Part shown: piece by piece, positions 45,495-59,800 of the stretch | Position numbering within the stretch: position 1 is the first letter of the stretch | Layout: every line of letters begins with the position of its first letter | NCBI RefSeq assembly: GCF_037042905.1 | Contig: NC_087257.1 | Coordinates: forward strand, 17,189,001-17,253,000 | DNA from: Lytechinus pictus | Taxonomy: Eukaryota; Echinodermata; Echinoidea; Temnopleuroida; Toxopneustidae | Reading direction: 5' to 3' | Length of the DNA: 64,000 nt | The notes under the pieces: model-generated | What the model saw: only the letters and a program-made list of their open reading frames with translations | Told to the model about the DNA's origin: nothing | Database searches by the model: none | Program-made: the position numbers and the translations under genes

Positions 45495-48400
45495 ACAATT
45501 ATCGCTATTGTTTTACTCTGACAGCAATGATGGGAGTAGGACTAGCAGTTTGCACGATCATAATTAATAAATCATGTCGTAATGGAACTTAGTGAGTACA
45601 TCATTAATCCGTTTGAAAACACTATTTTTGTCATTATTAGGAAACGTATAATTCACTCCTCAACTGGAACTGAGAAAACGAGGTCGAGTTTCCCTTCATA
45701 CTTCAATTATTTTCATTAAATTGGACAATATTGGTGACATACATGTATTGCTTACAACGTGCCATGGAACAAACGGCTGTTTTATGCAGTGTACATGTAA
45801 ATACATGTACTAGGACAGGTAGTCTATTATATCACGATTAAAAGCATATATGCCTAGTGTAAAAAGTGACCGGATGTGCTGCTTTTGATATATCAGTGGC
45901 ATAATAGTACAGACATAAGACACGGAAATAAGGGGTAAGATAACATTAAGTGAGCGGGGGGGGGGGGGGGTGTCCAACAAAACAGTATCATAACAAGGAA
46001 AAAAGGAAATAATAAAGCCAGCTTATACATGTAGATCTGTGGTAAAAGTACGTTTAACATGGATGTTAAATTCGTAATGGATTGGGGTGGGGTGGCTGAA
46101 CCCCCTTGTTCAGTAATAGATTAATTAATGTTTAAAAATACTTAATTAACGAGAGAAGAACCCCATCAAACTGACATATTAATACTAATTGTTGCGATCA
46201 TGTTTATGTTGTCAAGCATCGTCAATACAAACTCACCACACCGTGAAAAGTAAATATTTGAACCCGGGATCTGTGATTACTGTGTGCAAGGATTGCAAAT
46301 ACATTGCCTGTCCTAGTTTTGCAACTTGGTTTTTAATGTATATGTAACTTTGTACGGTAAATGGGATAAAATGCACCAATTTAAATACATTGAATTACTA
46401 GTATATACATTTCAACCTGCCTTGAACCAGTATAGGTTCATGGACCTGGTTTTGCTTGTTACTTTTTGATTATTTGACTTTGTTTATTCGTATACTGCTT
46501 TTATTTGAAATAAATAAATGATTACAATCATTGCATTTTTTATCAAAAAATCACGAGCTTAGCAAGGGAGCCCCCCCCCCACCCCTCCCAAAAATGAGAA
46601 GATATTTCAAAATCAATATTCATATCTGAAAAAAATGGAATGAAAATTAGGCAAACAGGGAAGGGAAAACTATATACTAGTACACGATATATACATGGAA
46701 ATTATGAAAAGCTTTAAAGGTAATAAGTAAAATGAATACATTTGGGGGTGGGCGCCCCGACCCCTTCATTATACCAATATAATCATTATAACTACTAGAA
46801 TCATGCAGTTAAGATTGGAAACAAATATTACTCTAAACTCTTGATCCAACATGTGATTTTATTCGAATCATTAGACGCACCACAACAATTACCACGACAG
46901 CGAGGTTTTCCAAAACAGCTGGAATCACGTAAATCGTGCATAAAATATTTAAAGACCTGTGCATACATACATTCGACTGAATTCATTTGAATGTTCTTGA
47001 ATGGAATTGAACTGATAAAGGTGCCAACGCTAAATCCCGGGGTATAATTAAAATATGCAGCACTTTAATTAGGACCTTAAGGGCTATATGGACCAAAAAC
47101 TGACAACTACGAGCATATGTCCTTTATTATATATATATATATTTCAACCTGCCTAGTTACACAAGGCAAGTGTACATGGAAACGCGGTACTTTTGTCATT
47201 CACTTGATAAAGACGGTATGTACTCGTCGAAAAATTGTGGACTTCAATAAATTTTGTTGGATTAAAGCATGAAAGTTTCAACCTTTTTTCTCTTAATATT
47301 ACTCCAACACGTGGAATATCTACCGAATATATATATATGTATGTACATATATATACTTTCCATGGTATGAGCATCGCCATAATAGGGCACAGGGGCTGCG
47401 GGACCGGGGGGGGGGGGGGGCTTCCGTCAAAAATCGTGTACAAAAACTTTAAAATTACCATCTGATTGCAATTTGTGCATGTTTATACGTTCCCCTACTT
47501 TCAAAACCATTCCGCGGCCCTATGGGGGGGGGGGGGTAGTAAAAAGTAATTGACTTGTCAGAGATGACTACCCAACATGCATAAAGGCTTTTAAAAGCAT
47601 TTACTTACGAAACGATGTTAAAACTATGTATAATGTACAGAGAATAACGTAAGCTATACGGATAGTTAGCTAAGAATAGTACAGAGGAAAGATAGAAAGG
47701 AAGAGAGTGCATGGGGGTGATGTACATGTAAATCCCAAATGATAGTACATTAATTTGAATATGAAATATATATCGTTATTAGCTACGATCTCATATTTGG
47801 CTATCAATCGGTAATGATATTGCAGCCACTGTAGTAGTAGTAGTTTTAGTAGTCTACGACTCTATTAATTCCAATGTTTTACTTTGAATTCAGGCCCTGT
47901 CTCAAAGTACTTCTTGGAATCTTGGCTAGAATAACATATAGAAGGATAATTTGTAAGATATATTAATTGGCTATCCATGGCTGATGTATTTACGATAAAG
48001 TAGGGTACGTGATTTTTTTTCGGATATTGAACCATACGACATAGTCGACAGTTACGTTGGTGTTCCTCATCATTATTATCTACACTAGTCCTCTCTGCTG
48101 TATACACCTTCTCTGACTGACCTCTCTTACAATACATACCAAGTTACATGTACTATATGTGCAGGATCTCTCTGCTGATCTCCGAAGCTAACGGAGGAGG
48201 AAGAAGAATTGATCTGAAGTCCAAGACCTCGATATGAATGGATTGCATCGTTTCAGAAAAGATAATGCCCAAAATAAAACTAATCAAAGCGATCCAAATT
48301 GATACACGAAATGGACTAAATTCTATGATGAATTCGAAATATAAGAAATTAATAACAAAAAAAAAAACATTTTAATAATGAAGTAGATGTACATGTACAC

Positions 48401-49126
48401 TACATGTATGTTTTTAGAGATTTGTAAGAGATGATAGCAACGTTAAATGAAGTCATACAACAAGAATCCTATATGACTTCCTTAGAACAGAATATAAATC
48501 ATAAACATGCAATTAAAATAGAAAAGATGTCTTACCTCAATTGAAGAAAATGGCATTTAGATCCAGTTTTAAGTTAATTCCTTATGTTTTCGACGGTGCA
48601 CGTTGTATATGCTGTCCCTCAAAATACGGGTTGTGTATATTTCGTGCTTCGCATGGGGTCCCGTATGAAGGAGGGGTTTAAGGGTATACCTGTTGATCGT
48701 AGTTACGGACCATAGCAACGGCGAAGCGGTGCAGACTCGTCCATTGTGTAGCGGAGCGAATAACAATGGATTGCAGGCTGACAAGCGGTGCGGTGAGTCG
48801 TAACGTAAGGACAATAGGCCGACAAATACCAGAGCAGACCGAACACGCGCTGTTAACACGATAAACCCTTTTCGGAATAATAGAATCACCCACGATCCTT
48901 TCTCAATGAAACCGCTCAATTTGACCTAAATTTTAGGGTCACAAACGTGCTTTCGAGAGGTCAAATTCTTGAATTTGTGCCTCTGGCATCCTCCCAATTC
49001 AAGGAAGCAGATCGGGACAGTGGAGAAAGTTTAGAGGTGAACGAAAAACCATTGAAACCAGTCGGGAGCGCGCGTAACGACCCATTTTTTATGGGGGGCC
49101 AGAAATGGCGTATGGGGCAAAATTTC
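45495..49126. other. Intergenic, several long G-runs, no gene recognised
   Basis: Runs of 10 or more G at about 45957, 47407 and 47524. Short frames at 47865-48137 and 48569-48919 (minus) show no family pattern. A GAG|GTAAGA donor-like site on the minus strand at about 48540 might mark a distant 5' UTR exon, but this is unsupported. Confidence 0.4.
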
Positions 49127-49720
49127 TTAAAGGAGAATGAAACCCTTTAAAAAAGCTGAATCCATATCAAAGAGAAAAATAAAAAAAACATATTGTTGAA
49201 AGATTGAGGAAGATTGAATGAATAATAAGAAAGTTATGAGCATTTGAATATTGAGATCACTAATGCCATGTAGTTCCTCCCATTGGCAATGCGATCAAGA
49301 TCTATGATGTCACACACGTACAACTCCCTCATTACTTTAGTACTTATTTCACTTATATTCTCACTTTTATAGAGTCTATATCACAAGGTGAGGTGTTCTC
49401 TTTATGAGAGGACAAGTACAGAGGTTTCACAACATCATATAATTGATGAATCGTTTGTCATATCATTAGAATGAGCAAAAAGAGATGTTTTGGGGTATAT
49501 TTTCAGTGTCCAAAAGGGGAGAGTTGTTCATCTGTGACATCATAGATCTTGGTCGCATTGCCAATAGGAGGATCTCCATAGCATTAGTGATCTCGACATT
49601 CAAATGCTCATAACTCTTCTATTGCTAGTCCTATTTTACTCAAACTTTTGTTGATCTTATTCTTTGATTTTTCTGCTTTCACAAAAGCTAACTTGCTCCA
49701 AGAGTTTCATTCTCCTTTAA
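49127..49720. mobile_element. Palindromic MITE with TTAA ends, copy 2
   Basis: Same termini, length and internal landmarks as 21985-22576, including CAAGGTGAGGTGTTCTCTTT and GTTTTGGGGTATATTTTCAG, with only scattered substitutions. It lies between sequences ending TATGGGGCAAAATTTC and starting ATGCTGCGACCAAC. Confidence 0.82.
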
Positions 49721-49969
49721 ATGCTGCGACCAACAAATTCGAGAAAGTAAGACTTCTGACCTTAATGCAAAATTTTATTTTTGTAATATATTTTTACTTA
49801 ATATTCAGAAAACTATATCATACTTTTACCCATTTTCCTTTCCTAACTTTCTTTATCCCTTTTTCTTGGGAGTGAAAATTTTTGGGTCCATGAGCCCCGA
49901 ATCCCCATCTGCACGCCAGTGAAGCGAGCTTAATTCATAATTCATATAGAGAAAAAGAAATGATGAAAC

Positions 49970-51690
49970 CACTGGCGTAAATCCGTGTTGATGGGTGGGG
50001 GGGGGGATGACTGAAATATTTTGGCTTTTTTTTTGGCAATCATGTTTTTAGATATGCAAGGAATTGTCATTGATATGTCCACAGTGGCGTACCGTGGGTC
50101 ACGGCATTGGGGAGGGGGGCACCAGCAAAATGTTTGAATCACTGAGTGATCGAGCGCGCTCAGTTGCCAGTTATACTGACCTAATAGAGACATTTTCTGG
50201 ACAATGTCATTAAACGGATATGCATCTCACTGATCAAATAATAAGAGCGCGAAGCGCGAGCTGAATTTTTTTATATTCACACCTAAAAAGAGACATTATA
50301 ATCAAATTTGTGTAATCATGATAGGTACCTGTCTCGCTTAACAATACAAGCGCGAAGCGCGAGCTGAAGTTTTCGTATATTTTGACCCCAAACAGCGAGA
50401 TTTTGAGGAATATATTTTAGGAATCCATTAAGAGTATGCATATCTCACCATAGTCATCTAATGCTAGTGCCAAGCGCTTGCTGTTTTATAAGAATTGCAT
50501 CTGAACACATGAAACACTTTTTGTAGTCATTGCAATCCGTCATGATTATCATACGCATCTCACTAATCAAATATTGCGAGCGCGAAGCGCGAGCTGAAAA
50601 TTTAGATAATTCAGACCTGAAGTGGGGCATTCTAAGGTTTCTTTGTAGGAATTAACTAGGACCATACGTATTTCAATATCCAAATGATGCGAGCGCGAAG
50701 CGCGAGCTGAAATTTTTTTATATTCAGATCAGAAGAAGGGACATTTTAAGGACTGATTTTAGGAATTCATGAAGAGTAGACATATCTCACCAATCCACTA
50801 ATGCGAACGTAATCACGGACAGGAAATGTTTCATATATACGAAGACCTTAACATGGGGCAATCCCTAAAAAGAAGCATATGTCACTACATAAAACAATGA
50901 TAACTCAAGTGCTAGGAAATAAATTTGGTTTATATTGACTTGAAAACGGGATGTGTCAGTACAACAGGATTATATATCTCGTTAACAGACAATGCAAGCA
51001 CCAGGAACAATGAATACGTAGGCCCTGGGCAAATTATGTTTCATGAAGTTATGATAAAAACGTTTTTTATGTAATGTAACATAACATAATTATAATATAA
51101 CATTATAATGAATAATATTTTCTTCTTTCCCACTATACGCTTCTCTTCCTTTCTCCCTCTTTTCTCTTTTTCCCCTTTTCCCCGGTTTTTTTTTTTGGTC
51201 AGCCGATGGGGGGGGGGGGGGGGGGGGCATGCCCCCCGTAGTTACGCCACTGTACGTCCATATGGCAAATACCCCTCCAATATTATTATCTTTTTTACCC
51301 CATGATGGTTTAATGGTTTTATTAGAGATTACATTAAAAAAGAATTGACATTCCATTTTAATCCCTTCCCAAAGACCCCAACATTGATGAATTGGAAGAA
51401 ACGGGAGTTTCTCTTCAATGTTATAATATGGACATAAGTATTTCGTTTGGAAATGGTGAACTGGCTCTTTATTTGCATTTTATGATTCAATAATATTGTT
51501 TTATTTGTTAAGCGGTATTTCAGGAAGAATTAATTTTCACCAATAAAACAATTATCTCTTGTGTTTTTTTTTCTTCATTTCTTTCGTAAAAAGTGGGGGG
51601 ATGTTTGTACAGGCCATCCCCCCCCCTCCTCGAAAAGTGGGGGGGGGGGGATATATCCCCCCTCCCCCCCCCCCGGGATTTACGCCAGTG
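49970..51690. mobile_element. Outer hAT-like element hosting a nested relative
   Basis: Termini are CACTGGCGTAAATCC and its complement GGATTTACGCCAGTG. The 8-bp sequence GATGAAAC is perfectly duplicated at 49962-49969 and 51691-51698. G-runs lie just inside both ends. Removing the nested copy (50082-51252 plus one TSD) leaves about 540 bp with no coding capacity. Confidence 0.84.
50082..51252. mobile_element. Inner hAT-like element, reverse-oriented relative of 15767-17483
   Basis: It starts CAGTGGCGTACCGTGGGTCA and ends with the complement of CAGTGGCGTAACTACGGGG. Flanks are TATGTCCA and TACGTCCA (8 bp, one mismatch). Internal GCGAGCGCGAAGCGCGAGC units sit at about 50245, 50348, 50577 and 50689, roughly 110 bp apart. 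It is nested in the element at 49970-51690. Confidence 0.84.
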
Positions 51691-51698
51691 GATGAAAC

Positions 51699-53891
51699 AT
51701 ATTGATTTTGACATTTTCACGGACAAAAATTATATATTTGTCTTCATTTTTGTATATCGCTCTTCAACTTTTTTAAATTTTATTTCCACGTGACAAGTGG
51801 CTGAGCCTTTTTCTTGCTTTGTCAACGTTGCTCCCTTCTATTTCCGGGGGAAGGCACCTCGGGGCACACGAAATCAATGCAATGTGGCTCGTGTCTCACA
51901 GGATCCTGTATCTACGCCCTACCCGGTAAAAAAGTAAACGTAATTTTTTTGGTAACCTTTTGCTTTTCATAATTAAGTTCATTGAGTTCAAAACAATGGT
52001 GTTAAGAGCCAAACAAAATTGAGGGGGTACAACATTACGCATTGGTTAGGGGCATAAACATCGTGAGCGAGCGAAAACTGTGGCCTTTTGTAACCAAGAT
52101 CGATTTAAAGAATGATTTGACATAAAATAAAAAACAAAAATATATCACACTTTTCCTTGTGAAAACGGAAAATTGTTAGAGCATAGGGCTTAAAAAAAGG
52201 AAAAGAATTAAGTTGAAAAGTTTTATACGCAAATTGTATGTAACAAATAAATATTATACTTTGTTATTATCATTAGGTTAGGAAATTAAGCAAGGATATT
52301 ATTTTGGTGCAAATTTTTTTGAAAACATAGTGATCATCAAGGGAGGTTCAAATAAATGATTGACATGTAAATCTTTTTGTACATCTTGTAATAAATCCAC
52401 AATGGCAAGCAAAGAGAAATCCTCTTTCATGCTAGGGCGAATTAATTATGAATGTTTTCTTTTCATGCTCTATTTCATCACTATTATTATTATTATTATT
52501 ATCATTCATTTATGTTGTTTATAATCCTACCAAGGAGGCCAATAAACGTTTATCCAGTGTTCTTTTTAATTTTGTTTTGTACATTTGACACCGTATTGCC
52601 TTTAACATGTTTAATATTATCACGCCCGCAGTTTGCCTAACAACCTTACCCGATGCAGAAATGCTTTATATTATCATGATTATTGAGACATGAAAATGTT
52701 TGTTGTCATACGGAAATGTCGCTATTTGTATTCTCTTCTTTCTCCTCTCTTCACTTTTCTTCCTCTTCTTCTTTGTTTCCCCCTGTATTCTCTTTTTTCC
52801 CCATTCACTATTTGAAATGTTGAGGGTGTCCTTTTTCAGGCCTTTGTGCTTATGACTGTCCCCTCCCATGCGATGATTGTTTATTGTTATTTTACCGTGA
52901 AATATTGTCAATATATTTCATGTTGTATGATAAATTTTTTGCATGGAAATAAAGAATCAATCAGTCAATGAAATGTCATGGGGGCGATCGCCCCATACCC
53001 CCATAGCACCGTACCCCCCCCCCCATTTTCTCTTGAATGTACGAAAAGATGGTTCTAAAGCAACATTGAAACGAAGACATCTAAGATTGATTACACGAAT
53101 CATTCACACTGACAGTAAGGTGATATCTGATACATATCTCTACTCAAGTAGGCGATCCATCAAACTTAAAGTCGTATGAAATATAGGCCTTGTACGTAGT
53201 TTATTAGAAGTAGTGGTGGTGGTGTGGTGGTGGTAGTAGTAGAAGCAGCAGAAGCAGCAGCAGGAGGAGGAGTGGAAATTTGAAGAATGATCGTACTGAG
53301 GTTTGGAGATGTGTTTGATCTCAAAATATCATAACCATTTCGCAACGAACAGCGGGTACATGTTTCAAAAATCCTAACCTTAAGATATTCTGCATTTTGA
53401 ATGGCTCAGGGCAAAATATTAATGATTTCTGTGTTTTTTTTAAGTTTGATGACATTATGCCCGATACATTGCATTTGAGATTGGAAGTGTATTGACTGGG
53501 AATGAATGATGGCGGGGAGGGGGAAGGGGTAGACGCCTAGATTCCCCACAAAGCATTTTTTTTAATTTATTTTGACACTGATGCATTTCTATGGCCAGTA
53601 GGCAAGATCGGCCTTTCTTCATCTATCCCTCTCCGTCTCCCCTCTCTATTTTACACGACATTCTCACCTGAATTTCGAATGCCGGAGGGGAGGGGGGCTG
53701 CATCCCCATCTCAACACCCCTTGTCTACACCCTACGCATCGCTGACAGTCTCTCATGTTCAAGTGTAGCTGCGGCTTTTTCGTCGAGTACCTCTCTGCTT
53801 GAGCACACAATTCTACAGTCCCCTCACCAGCCTGGTTGACTCCGCGCAGAGACCACATCATCGAGAGATCCTGATCAAGAAATGAAACAAG
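51699..53891. other. Region between transposons and the lipoxygenase start
   Basis: A GGGGGTACAACATTACG and GCGAGCGAAAAC fragment at 52020-52075 resembles the GCGAGCG elements. A LINE-like tail GGAAATAAAGAATCAATCAG is at about 52950. A GTG/GTA/GCA trinucleotide tract occupies 53205-53272. The last 200 bases are GC-richer and probably transcribed leader. Confidence 0.45.
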
Positions 53892-56800
53892 ATGGGCGAG
53901 TTCCTTAGCAGACTCCTGGAAGAATTTGGAGGGGACAAGGACAAGCAGCAGGCTGCCTACACGGTCCGGGTGAAGACCGGCGACTGCCGCAATGCCGGTA
54001 CGGACGCCAACATCTACATCGCGCTTCATAGTAAAGACGATGAAAGGACCAAAAATATGAAACTTACTGGAAGCTTTTGGCAGGATCACTTCGAAAGAGG
54101 GGACTTCAACACCTTCAAACCCAAGGAACTTGGAGATAAAGGCCCTGTCTTGAAACTCGAAGTATGGCGAGACCTGTCGGGCTTCAACGATTCTTGGTAA
54201 TACAGAATGGGATTTTAGATGTTATCAAGTTTTATTTCTTATTATAATGTTTGCAAAATAAATATAGTAATGCATAAATATAATTTGTATAAAAGTATGA
54301 ACCAAATAATTTGTACTAGACTTAGGAAGGACATGAGGAAAGATAAACGAACAAGCCAAGCTTGCAATAACACCTTGTATTTTTTTTTCAGAAGTAGAAA
54401 GAACATGAAGTACGAAGTAACAATTTCTTTTTAATAAAAGTAACCTAATGGCAAACTGAACTGACGCATACGAAAGAAAATACCTTCTTCTAAAATAAAA
54501 TCCTGAAACGAAAATGTGTCACAAAATTATTATATTTTTTGGGGGGTGAGGGTTAAATTGATTTGATAAGAAAAGGGCATACACGGCTCACTTTATTTAG
54601 AAATCCTGGCTTAAAGCCGGGAAAACATTGCTATGTATAAAACATTGCTCTGCTTATCCGCCTTCCTACCGGTTATTTGTTTACGGCATCAATCACATTT
54701 TTCGTGCATTATTCTTTCCAGGTTATTTTATATATTTTTTCTCCTTTTATACACATCATTGAATCCAGTTTGCTTGAGTCCACGACGGCATGTGTTCTAT
54801 CTACATACAGCAACACCCATCCATCTTCTCAGGGCATTCTCCCTTTTTTTTTTCCTTCTCTTTTTTTTTTTGGGGGGGGGAGGGGGTGGGGTGGGGAAGG
54901 GTGGATATTTTTAGGACGGGTTGTTTTGTCCTTTATCTAACTGTATATTTTTGATAACTTTGTATTTATTTTGTGAGTATTTCCCTCTCAGTTATTTATT
55001 TTTTCTCATTTGATTATCTGTATTTATACTTTGCTATTTTGTTATTTGTTGTTGTGTTATCTATGTTTTGAGGGGCCCACATTGTACAAGCATTGCTTTT
55101 TAGTGGGTCCCTCCATTTCCATCTTAATCTAATTTCTATTGAAAAATAGTATACTTATTCAAAACCTACAATGTGTTGCCCAAAGTGTTAACATATGTAT
55201 CATTATTTTCTTTTTTTTTTGCAACGTATACAAATATTTATGTTTATATATGGTATACAATTCATGTATGTACAATTGATGGAAGTGAAATAAATAAATT
55301 TGAATTTGAAATCATGTCAATTGATTTTGATGATCTATTTTCTCTCTTCCCCCTTCTTTTTTAATTTTCGTCTCCCCCTCAAACTCTCCCTTCTTTAAAC
55401 TACATTTGTAGCTGTAACTGCTACAGATCTTTATTTTATTAATTTTATTTTTGTTGTCATTCCTTTCCTCCTTTACATTCCTATCCATTCGGGGGTACAT
55501 TAAAGATGAGACAGCTTGTGAATTTCAATATTTTACATGTTTTACCACTCTCTTTGGAAATAGTAGTGGTTTGATATTTTCCAATCTGTAGGCCTACTTT
55601 CTATTGAAATACCACTCTCAAAATCAATGATTTTTCATCCTCTTGCAATTCCATAAAATAGTAACATAAAAGAACATTATTTTGCTTGTTTAGTGAAAAA
55701 TTATTTACTGTAGTGTGTTAGTTCTGCCTAAAAAAGAGTGTTTTCATCGCATTTTCACTATCTATAGAGAGAAGACAAGCATTATGGGACTTTACATGTC
55801 GTTTTATCCATATTCATACCATTCTGCTTAAAGGTATTGTTTAACTTTGTGAGCAGCCGATTAAAAAAATTCTCAAACCAAGATGAAACATGTGTACAAG
55901 TGCATGTATTAGAACTAATAAACCCTGAAAAACAACCATGATTGAGAATGAGAGGCTAAAACTACAAGGCAAACCCCGATTTTGTAAATAGGCGTCTTAT
56001 AGACGCCTAAATAGTACACATACGTGTATGGGATGAAATTAAGATGGTGTTTTCGGTCACTTTATATTTCAATTTTTGAAGCACTAAATAATTATTTTCG
56101 AACGCAATTTTTTCTGGGCTTCATTTTTGTAACATATCACAGACACAGGTGACAAGTGTGACCTTCTAGCTCAGATTTTTTAAAAGTCAAACCAATGTTA
56201 ACCAATCACTTTAAACGTTATCCTTTAGTCATTTTCTTAAAATATAATCAGGTATTATAGATAAAGAGAAAATGAGTATTTTCAATTATTTTTTCATTAC
56301 ATTTTCACTCTCCAAATGAATATAAAGCTTTAAAACTCATCCTGTTCGAAACTTACCCTCAACCATTTTCATGAAATATACTCAGGTATGTCGACGTCAT
56401 CGAAGTCGAGCGTCACTCGACGACCACGAAGTACATATTCCCGGTCAACCGATGGGTGGTCGACAAGCCTCGTCTTCAGTTAGTTGAATGGGATAGTCGA
56501 TTGCCGCAGGACGATGAAAGTCGAAAAGAACAACGATTAGCCGAACTCGAGGCTATGAAGAGGAAGTACGATTTCATCTGGAGATTCGAGGGCGTAATGC
56601 CGCAGGTAACGAATATTTTATTCGATTTTCGTTTGGACAAACGCATAGACTTGAACATGTTAAACCATTACTTAAGTTCAGGCTTAACTTCTAAGATTCA
56701 TATATATAAAAAAGTACGGTGCCCGTTATCATTTATAAATAATAAACTGTTATGAAAATTTGAATTTGACAGTTGTTCAGCAACATCCTTTGTATTTTTA

Positions 56801-59800
56801 TATTATATTTTATATATGTATGCTTTGTATGAAGATTGTATCCCGCATATCCCGTTTTATTTCATGTTTATAAAGGTTGCAGAAAAGAAGAATAAAATGA
56901 TCGGGTATCCAATTTTTGAATTAAGTCAAAATGAATTTTACAATATTAATTTGAAATTTAATCCAGTTAACATTTCGCCAAATCCCGCTTTGTCCCTCCC
57001 TTTCACCCTGCTATCTTGCTCATCCCCCTCACCCTCTCGCATTTTTAATACCATTAAATTCTAAACTATATTGGGTAAAAATGCTCCATGAGGGTAATTT
57101 TGTGTTCAACCAACATTGGGCATGAAAATTTTGCCCATTCTAAAGTAATTGCTGCTTATTTTTTTTTAACCTTACTGGGCAATATGCTTCCCGCATTGAG
57201 TAAAATGCTGCCCCAAAGTGGTTGGACACATAATAACCTTCGTGCTGGTTAAAATTTTACCCAATATTTTTTACAATGTACATTTTCACACCATGTCTAC
57301 ATCATTTAGGCCCGTGACGTACCAATGGAGGAAATGATTACCTACGGATACGAGGTGAGAGCTTTTTTTAATTATTATTTTTTATTTAAAACGAATTTTG
57401 AATGAAAGTAAAATTTCGTTCTGAAGATTTGATATAATTAGGATAACACTTGAGGAACCGATGATGGTATCAGGACGTTAGGTGTATATACGGCCTTTCA
57501 TGGCCGAACGCTGATCAGCGCTGGAGGTAAGCAATGTTATAGGTCTGCTTTTCATGAAAAAACACATACATACACGCACACACACATACACACACCCTCA
57601 CACACAAACGATGCAATTGGAATATCACTTGGACAGTGGCGACTGAAGCGGGTTGGGGAATTCCGACCCTTCTTTTTCAGGAACCATGGACAAAAAATGA
57701 ATATGACAATAGAATTGTAATATGCATGTCCCTGGTCATGATGGTAGTGGGGAAGAGTTAACGCCTAAAATAAGATTTAAAACAAACAACAAACCGAGTT
57801 CTTTCCTTAAAGAATTGAGATAAATACACTGACTCGAAATAAAATGAATAGAGGAATAAAGAAAAGAAAAGAAAAAAAAACCGACTCATGATGAGAGACA
57901 TTTCTTTGTTTGTTTTCTAGTGGGACCTGACAAAGCAGAGTTTGGCTCTGAGCTTACAAGGCGTCATCACACGAGTGAGGGCGACATTTTGGAATTCTTT
58001 GGATGACATGAGAACTATCTACGGTGGAGACCTACCGCCTCCAACGGTAAGACGATATCTTGAATAAGCCATCAAACTTTTTCTTTTCGAATGACCTTTC
58101 CCATTTTTTAAGAGGATGAACAATGACACTTTCAAATGAAGATGTTGCGTAAGCATTCCTGACATAGCATCCTGTGGTATTCAAATTATAAAAACGACAT
58201 TCATGGCATAGACCAGAGGAGCGTTTCATCAACAAAGTTGTCAGACCTTTACTTGATTTTGATTGGATGAGAAGCACAGTTGCTAAGGTATATAACAGGG
58301 CTTGTCGGGTAAAACGTCCGACAAGTACAAGTTCGTCTCATGAAATGCTCTCAAGGTGACTAGAAAGTAGGTCAGTGATAGAATATAAAAAAACGTTTTG
58401 GCATATTAACTATTATTTGGGCCGAATTATTATCGAATATTATTTGGGGCAAAGATTATAAACACTTTGTTACTCTTCAGTGGATTTGATGACAAGAATA
58501 TTTTGAAAGGAATTGTGAAAAATAATCATCGAATCACAAAATGTTTATGTCGGTAATTGTGGCAACAACCTTGATGATTTATCTCGAGTGACCTTTTAGT
58601 GCTCATGGGCAGAATGCAATGGCGAACTTGTATATTTTGTGGGCGCGTCGTGGTCTAGTGGTTCTGAGTCTACTTTTCAAATAGAGGGAAATTTATCAAC
58701 ACTGCTGCACTCGACCCAGGTGAGGTAAATGGGTACCGGCAGGAAGTAATTCCTCAAAAAGCTGTGTGCACCAGAATCAGTAGACTATAGCTTAGCCGGG
58801 GTAATATAGGAGCGCCTTGAGCACCTAGCAAAGGTGGATACGTGCGCTATACAAATCCTATATTATTAGTAGTATCATTATAGATGGCTGGTCAAGTTCA
58901 AGCGATGTTGCGAATAATGAGACATGTTAGATAATCGATCGATATATTGATCCCCAGCAGGGACCGATTATCTTGCAACATAGGCTTGAGGTTGTGGCTT
59001 ATAACCATTATCATTTAAGATATTTTCACTGTATATAATATATGCCTTACCATAGTGGTAATTAAGTGATTAATTGATAATAGGATTTCCCGGAAGAAGT
59101 AGGCGATTTCTAACGATTTTTCCCCTTTCATGAATATTTTTTTTGTTCATTTTAACTGTAAAAATCAGACAAGCGATTCCCGGACCAGCTCGAAAACCAT
59201 GGTAACTTAACAATACGTGTTTGGTGAATTTAAAATCTTGAAACATGAAACACATATATAAAAAATTACACGAGCTCATTGCTGCATATATTTTTGAATA
59301 TTCTACTTCCAGTGTCTTTCGCGATGGCGGAAGGATACAACATTTGGTATGCAGAGGTTAGTTGGTTGTAACCCAACGCAGATCCGGCTTTGCAAGAAGA
59401 TTCCGCTCAAGTAAGTTAATGACCTAGATAGTTCGTTTTGTTGTAACTTCTAATACACATTCATGATTGACATTGATATTCACATTTGCAATTTCAAATA
59501 AAACAATTAATGAATGATACTGTTAATAAGGAAATGGTTTCATGAGCGGATACATTCACAAAATCCTTTTTGATATACAATGCGTCCCAGAAAAAACGAA
59601 ACCGAGATTAAGCGATGATTTATCATAATTTAATCACAAATACAATAGACAAATTACCTACCAATGTAAAGCTTAGAATCTCCTCTTTCATCTGGTATTA
59701 CTTAGATTATTCCTTTATTCATGCACGAGTGAGCAAAAACAATTTGAAGAAATGATACCAAAAACTCATTTGGCGGGGGTTATCTGAATTTCTAAAAGAA

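Noticed and set aside
47865-48137. 90-codon minus-strand frame with CRLCRM motif
   Set aside because: Two cysteines alone do not make a domain; no acceptor or donor sites tie it to another exon.
48569-48919. 116-codon minus-strand frame as a gene
   Set aside because: No domain pattern, overlapping frames on the same strand, and no splice partners found.
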